In this document: positions 63,445 to 64,000 of the stretch, piece by piece | Position numbering within the stretch: the stretch's first letter is position 1 | Layout: every line of letters starts with the position of its first letter | DNA from: Neobacillus mesonae | GTDB taxonomy: Bacteria > Bacillota > Bacilli > Bacillales > Cytobacillaceae | Assembly (NCBI RefSeq): GCF_023715155.1 | Contig: NZ_JAMBNQ010000004.1 | Coordinates: 149,255-213,254 of the forward strand | Direction: 5' to 3' | DNA length: 64,000 bases | The notes under the pieces: model-generated | Told to the model about the DNA's origin: nothing | Databases searched by the model: none | What the model saw: only the letters and a program-made list of their open reading frames with translations | Program-made: the position numbers and the translations under genes

Positions 63445-64000
63445 TGAAGTGAACCCCTTAAGTTGGACTAATATCTAGCATAAGGGGTTTTTAGTTTGGT
63501 TAAATATACAAGTGAATATAAAGAAACTATTGTATTGGAGTATTTAAATGGAGGAGGAGGATTGGGAGGACTAGCAAAGAAATATGGGATTGGCAGTAGG
63601 CAAACTATTCTTAATTGGGTAAATCGATACAAAAAATATGGGGAGAAAGCATTTGATGTACGAAGCACTAAGAGCGTTTTTGATGGTAAGTTTAAGTTGG
63701 AAGTATTAGAATGGATGGGGAGAAATGGGGCGTCATTACCTGAAACTGCTCTTCATTTTAATATATCTACAGCCAGTGCAATTTGGGCATGGAAGAGGAT
63801 TTATGAAGAGAAAGGTGTTGAAGCTCTGTTTAAACGGAGAGGGAGGCCAATACAAATGACTGCTAAACGTGATCATCAACAGAAGAAAAAAGAGGAATCC
63901 TCCGAACTTGAAATATTGAAGCGTGAAAATCGTATGTTAAGGATTGAAAATGAATACCTAAAAAAGCTGGAAGCCTTAATTCAGGAACCCAAGGATACCG
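63445..64000 (+). mobile_element. Left end of an IS3/IS150-type insertion sequence
   Basis: From 63445 the sequence TGAAGTGAACCCCTTAAG continues into TTGGAC, resembling IS150-group termini. ACCCCTTA and TAAGGGGT (63453-63460 and 63481-63488) form a hairpin ahead of the transposase gene, then TTTTTAG. The element runs off the window, so its right end and target duplication cannot be seen. Confidence 0.8.
63496..64000 (+). CDS. IS3-family transposase OrfA, partial
   Basis: From TTG 63496 at least 168 codons are open. Residues 1-60 form one helix-turn-helix (VKYTSEYKETIVLEYLNGGG, LAKKYGIGSRQTILNWVNRY) and 65-110 a second (FNISTASAIWAWKRIYEEKG), with a basic KRRGRP linker and a C-terminal leucine-zipper-like helix (SELEILKRENRMLRIENEYL). 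This is the OrfA DNA-binding protein of IS150-like elements, made with OrfB by frameshifting. OrfB would lie outside the window. Confidence 0.9.
   Translation, partial: MVKYTSEYKETIVLEYLNGGGGLGGLAKKYGIGSRQTILNWVNRYKKYGEKAFDVRSTKSVFDGKFKLEVLEWMGRNGASLPETALHFNISTASAIWAWKRIYEEKGVEALFKRRGRPIQMTAKRDHQQKKKEESSELEILKRENRMLRIENEYLKKLEALIQEPKDT

Noticed and set aside
63222..63447. Frames in both directions across 63222-63447
   Set aside because: They read the 51-bp repeat array (KDKISVKSTILSFIGVM-type periodic peptides) and have no ribosome site.

Overview
The window looks like chromosomal DNA from an endospore-forming, facultatively anaerobic Bacillaceae species (Bacillus/Neobacillus type). It carries many small spore genes (tlp, sspN, sspO, sspP, GerPA/GerPF-like genes, splAB, a YjcZ-type peptide). 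Ribosome binding sites are strong AGGAGG types with frequent GTG/TTG starts, and the sspP-sspO-aconitase-yneN-sspN-tlp order is that of Bacillus subtilis. No rRNA, tRNA or CRISPR array was seen.

Layout. 1-2.3 kb: a large double-AAA ATPase of the CbxX/CfqX (SpoVK-like) family that runs off the left edge, then a tandem repeat array. 2.7-8.5 kb: the spore-protein/aconitase block with a CcpC-type dyad upstream of acnA. 8.5-12 kb: a selenium locus with selA, a SelW/Rdx-like CxxU selenoprotein and a selD that itself has an in-frame UGA; both UGAs are followed by a bacterial-SECIS-like hairpin. 12-15.7 kb: threonine catabolism (SDR-type threonine dehydrogenase plus kbl) and a nitronate monooxygenase-like enzyme. 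15.9-18 kb: guanine riboswitch, xpt, pbuX. 18-28 kb: an accessory, AT-rich, partly decayed zone with three CBO0543-family membrane proteins, an ABC-F ATPase, a wrecked MATE gene, a SET-domain protein, a cold shock gene, a DinB-like protein, a headless GNAT gene and the N-terminal remnant of a tyrosine recombinase. 28-31.8 kb: a TerC-like protein, an MFS exporter and a TlpA-type thioredoxin with a membrane partner. 32-38.5 kb: narGHJI nitrate reductase behind a perfect Fnr box placed at about -41.5. 38.5-46 kb: splAB, small sporulation-type proteins, a large 52-bp repeat array, D-serine dehydratase and others. 46-56 kb: housekeeping and accessory genes (TerC, SRAP/YedK, three tandem GerPA-like genes, RraA, YugO-type K+ channel, YbaK, EamA, YebC). 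56.5-63 kb: ilvA behind a T-box leader, gamma-carbonic anhydrase-like protein, SCO protein, and a sulfonate/nitrate/taurine-type ABC transporter with a strong promoter and palindromic operator-like sites. 63.2-64 kb: a 51-bp repeat array interrupted by the left end of an IS3/IS150-type element.

How they fit together. The selenium locus supplies selenophosphate (SelD) and Sec-tRNA synthesis (SelA) and includes at least two UGA-decoded selenoproteins; SelB and tRNA-Sec must lie outside the window. NarGHJI with its Fnr site indicates anaerobic nitrate respiration. Several control elements can be read directly: guanine riboswitch, Ile T-box, CcpC and Fnr dyads, and a candidate promoter-plus-terminator small RNA near 48.1 kb. 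The most unusual material is the selenoprotein pair, the three 51-52 bp repeat arrays, two cloverleaf-like intergenic elements, and the candidate small RNA or leader.
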